Below, piece by piece: positions 32,798 to 33,310 of a stretch of 33,310 bases of DNA. The notes beneath the pieces are model-generated. The model worked only from the letters and a program-made list of their open reading frames with translations. It made no database searches and had not been told where the DNA came from. The stretch's first letter is position 1. Each line of letters opens with the position of its first letter. The stretch comes from Pedosphaera sp. (GTDB lineage Bacteria; Verrucomicrobiota; Verrucomicrobiia; Limisphaerales; UBA1100), in assembly GCA_009695465.1 (NCBI GenBank), contig SIAW01000022.1, positions 1-33,310 on the forward strand. The letters run 5' to 3'. The position numbers and the translations under genes were made by a program.

Positions 32798-33310
32798 CTA
32801 GGACAACAACCGAAGTGCCGCCTGCGGCAGCGTATTGGCCTGTGCCAACATCGCTGTACCGCTCTGCACCAGGATTTGTTGCTTGGCGTACTCGGAGCTT
32901 TCCGTGGCGATATCCACGTCCATGATCCGGCTGGTAGCCGCAGACAGGTTCTCGCCGTACACCGCCAACTGGCTGTCCGTCATGTTCAGGCGGGAGATGT
33001 TGGCACCGATATTAGCGCGATGCCCAGCCAGTGAGTTGATGTGCGCGGAAATCGTGGTCACGAAACCAGCGGACGTAGCATTCGTCAACGACTGAAGTTG
33101 TCCCGAAGAGGTTTCCATGTCGGCCTTGATGCCCGTCAAATCTACCGCTTTGATGTTGTACTGCGTAGCATCGCTGGAATCGGTCACCTTCATGCCGCCG
33201 TATTTAGCGGCAATGAAAGCCAAGGCGTCCGTCGCCAAATCGATATACCCCTTAATGCCCGCTTCGGTAGTAATGGCACCGGCCGTGTAGGCTTTATTCA
33301 AGATGGTGGC
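32798..33310 (-). CDS. fliC: Flagellin, C-terminal part (cut by window edge)
   Basis: The frame stays open to the right edge; 170 residues are visible and no start is needed inside the window. The end matches the flagellin C-terminal D0/D1 helices: HINSLAGHRANIGANISRLN, QLAVYGENLSAATSRIMDVD, IATESSEYAKQQILVQSGTAML and AQANTLPQAALRLLS. The usual pattern is 'IGA.qNRL......n...n...A.SRI.DaD.A.e...lt..qIl.qa..a.LaqAN..pq.vl.LL'. It is the filament subunit and client of FliS. The gene converges on the regulator operon across a shared terminator. Confidence 0.95.
   Translation of the reverse strand, partial: ATILNKAYTAGAITTEAGIKGYIDLATDALAFIAAKYGGMKVTDSSDATQYNIKAVDLTGIKADMETSSGQLQSLTNATSAGFVTTISAHINSLAGHRANIGANISRLNMTDSQLAVYGENLSAATSRIMDVDIATESSEYAKQQILVQSGTAMLAQANTLPQAALRLLS

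Noticed and set aside
1-33310. tRNA, rRNA, CRISPR array, transposase or prophage genes
   Set aside because: None was seen; all space is filled by flagellar genes, their accessories and short spacers under 300 nt.

Overview
The window is an almost uninterrupted flagellar gene island from a diderm (Gram-negative) bacterium. P- and L-ring genes (flgI, flgH) prove an outer membrane. Base composition is GC-rich, most genes abut or overlap, and many lack a Shine-Dalgarno (SD) sequence. The mix of FliA, a sigma-54 activator, E. coli-like MotA/MotB and several large secreted repeat proteins of unknown role suggests the Planctomycetota-Verrucomicrobiota group to me. That assignment is an inference, not something the sequence proves.

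Layout. (1) Minus strand, 8104 down to 1: flgB-flgC-fliE-fliF-fliG-fliH-fliI-fliJ, a MotE-like membrane coiled-coil protein, and the N-terminus of a FliK-like protein cut by the window edge. These build the proximal rod, MS ring, switch base and export ATPase complex. (2) Plus strand, 8338-15232: a possible 16-codon leader ORF, a 1200-residue secreted Sel1/LysM/degenerate trypsin-like protein, a small membrane protein, fliA (sigma-28), motA, motB and a small protein with a C-terminal Cys-X-Cys tail. (3) 15279-19390: fliD, a probable lipoprotein, a FlgM-like anti-sigma factor behind a near-perfect sigma-28 promoter, fliS and a FliT-like chaperone. (4) 19567-32594: flgF-flgG-flgA-flgH-flgI-flgJ-flgN-flgK-flgL, a Pro-rich secreted protein, a 1056-residue secreted repeat protein, another FlgN-like chaperone and a sigma-54-dependent response regulator. 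(5) A repeat-rich spacer with a bidirectional terminator, then the C-terminus of flagellin on the minus strand, cut by the right edge.

Regulation is the most coherent new signal. Five sites with GG-N10-GC spacing, all ending TGCT, look like sigma-54 -24/-12 promoters. They sit upstream of flgB, the 8385 gene, fliD, fliS and flgF, and the regulator at 31188 is the natural activator. In four of the five the start codon is only 13-17 nt from the -12 C and no SD is present, so the transcripts should be leaderless or nearly so. An identical 15-nt semi-palindrome lies upstream of both flgB and flgF and may be an activator site. A second tier is visible as fliA plus a sigma-28 promoter for the FlgM-like gene.

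The least explained parts are the accessory secreted proteins. The 1200-residue protein carries a trypsin-like fold in which all three catalytic positions appear replaced. The 1056-residue protein contains three copies of a roughly 60-80-residue module (His-x-Leu...Thr-Gly-Asp...Leu-His) that also occurs once inside FliD. Flagellar genes not seen here (flgD, flgE, fliL, fliM, fliN, fliP/Q/R, flhA/B) must lie elsewhere.
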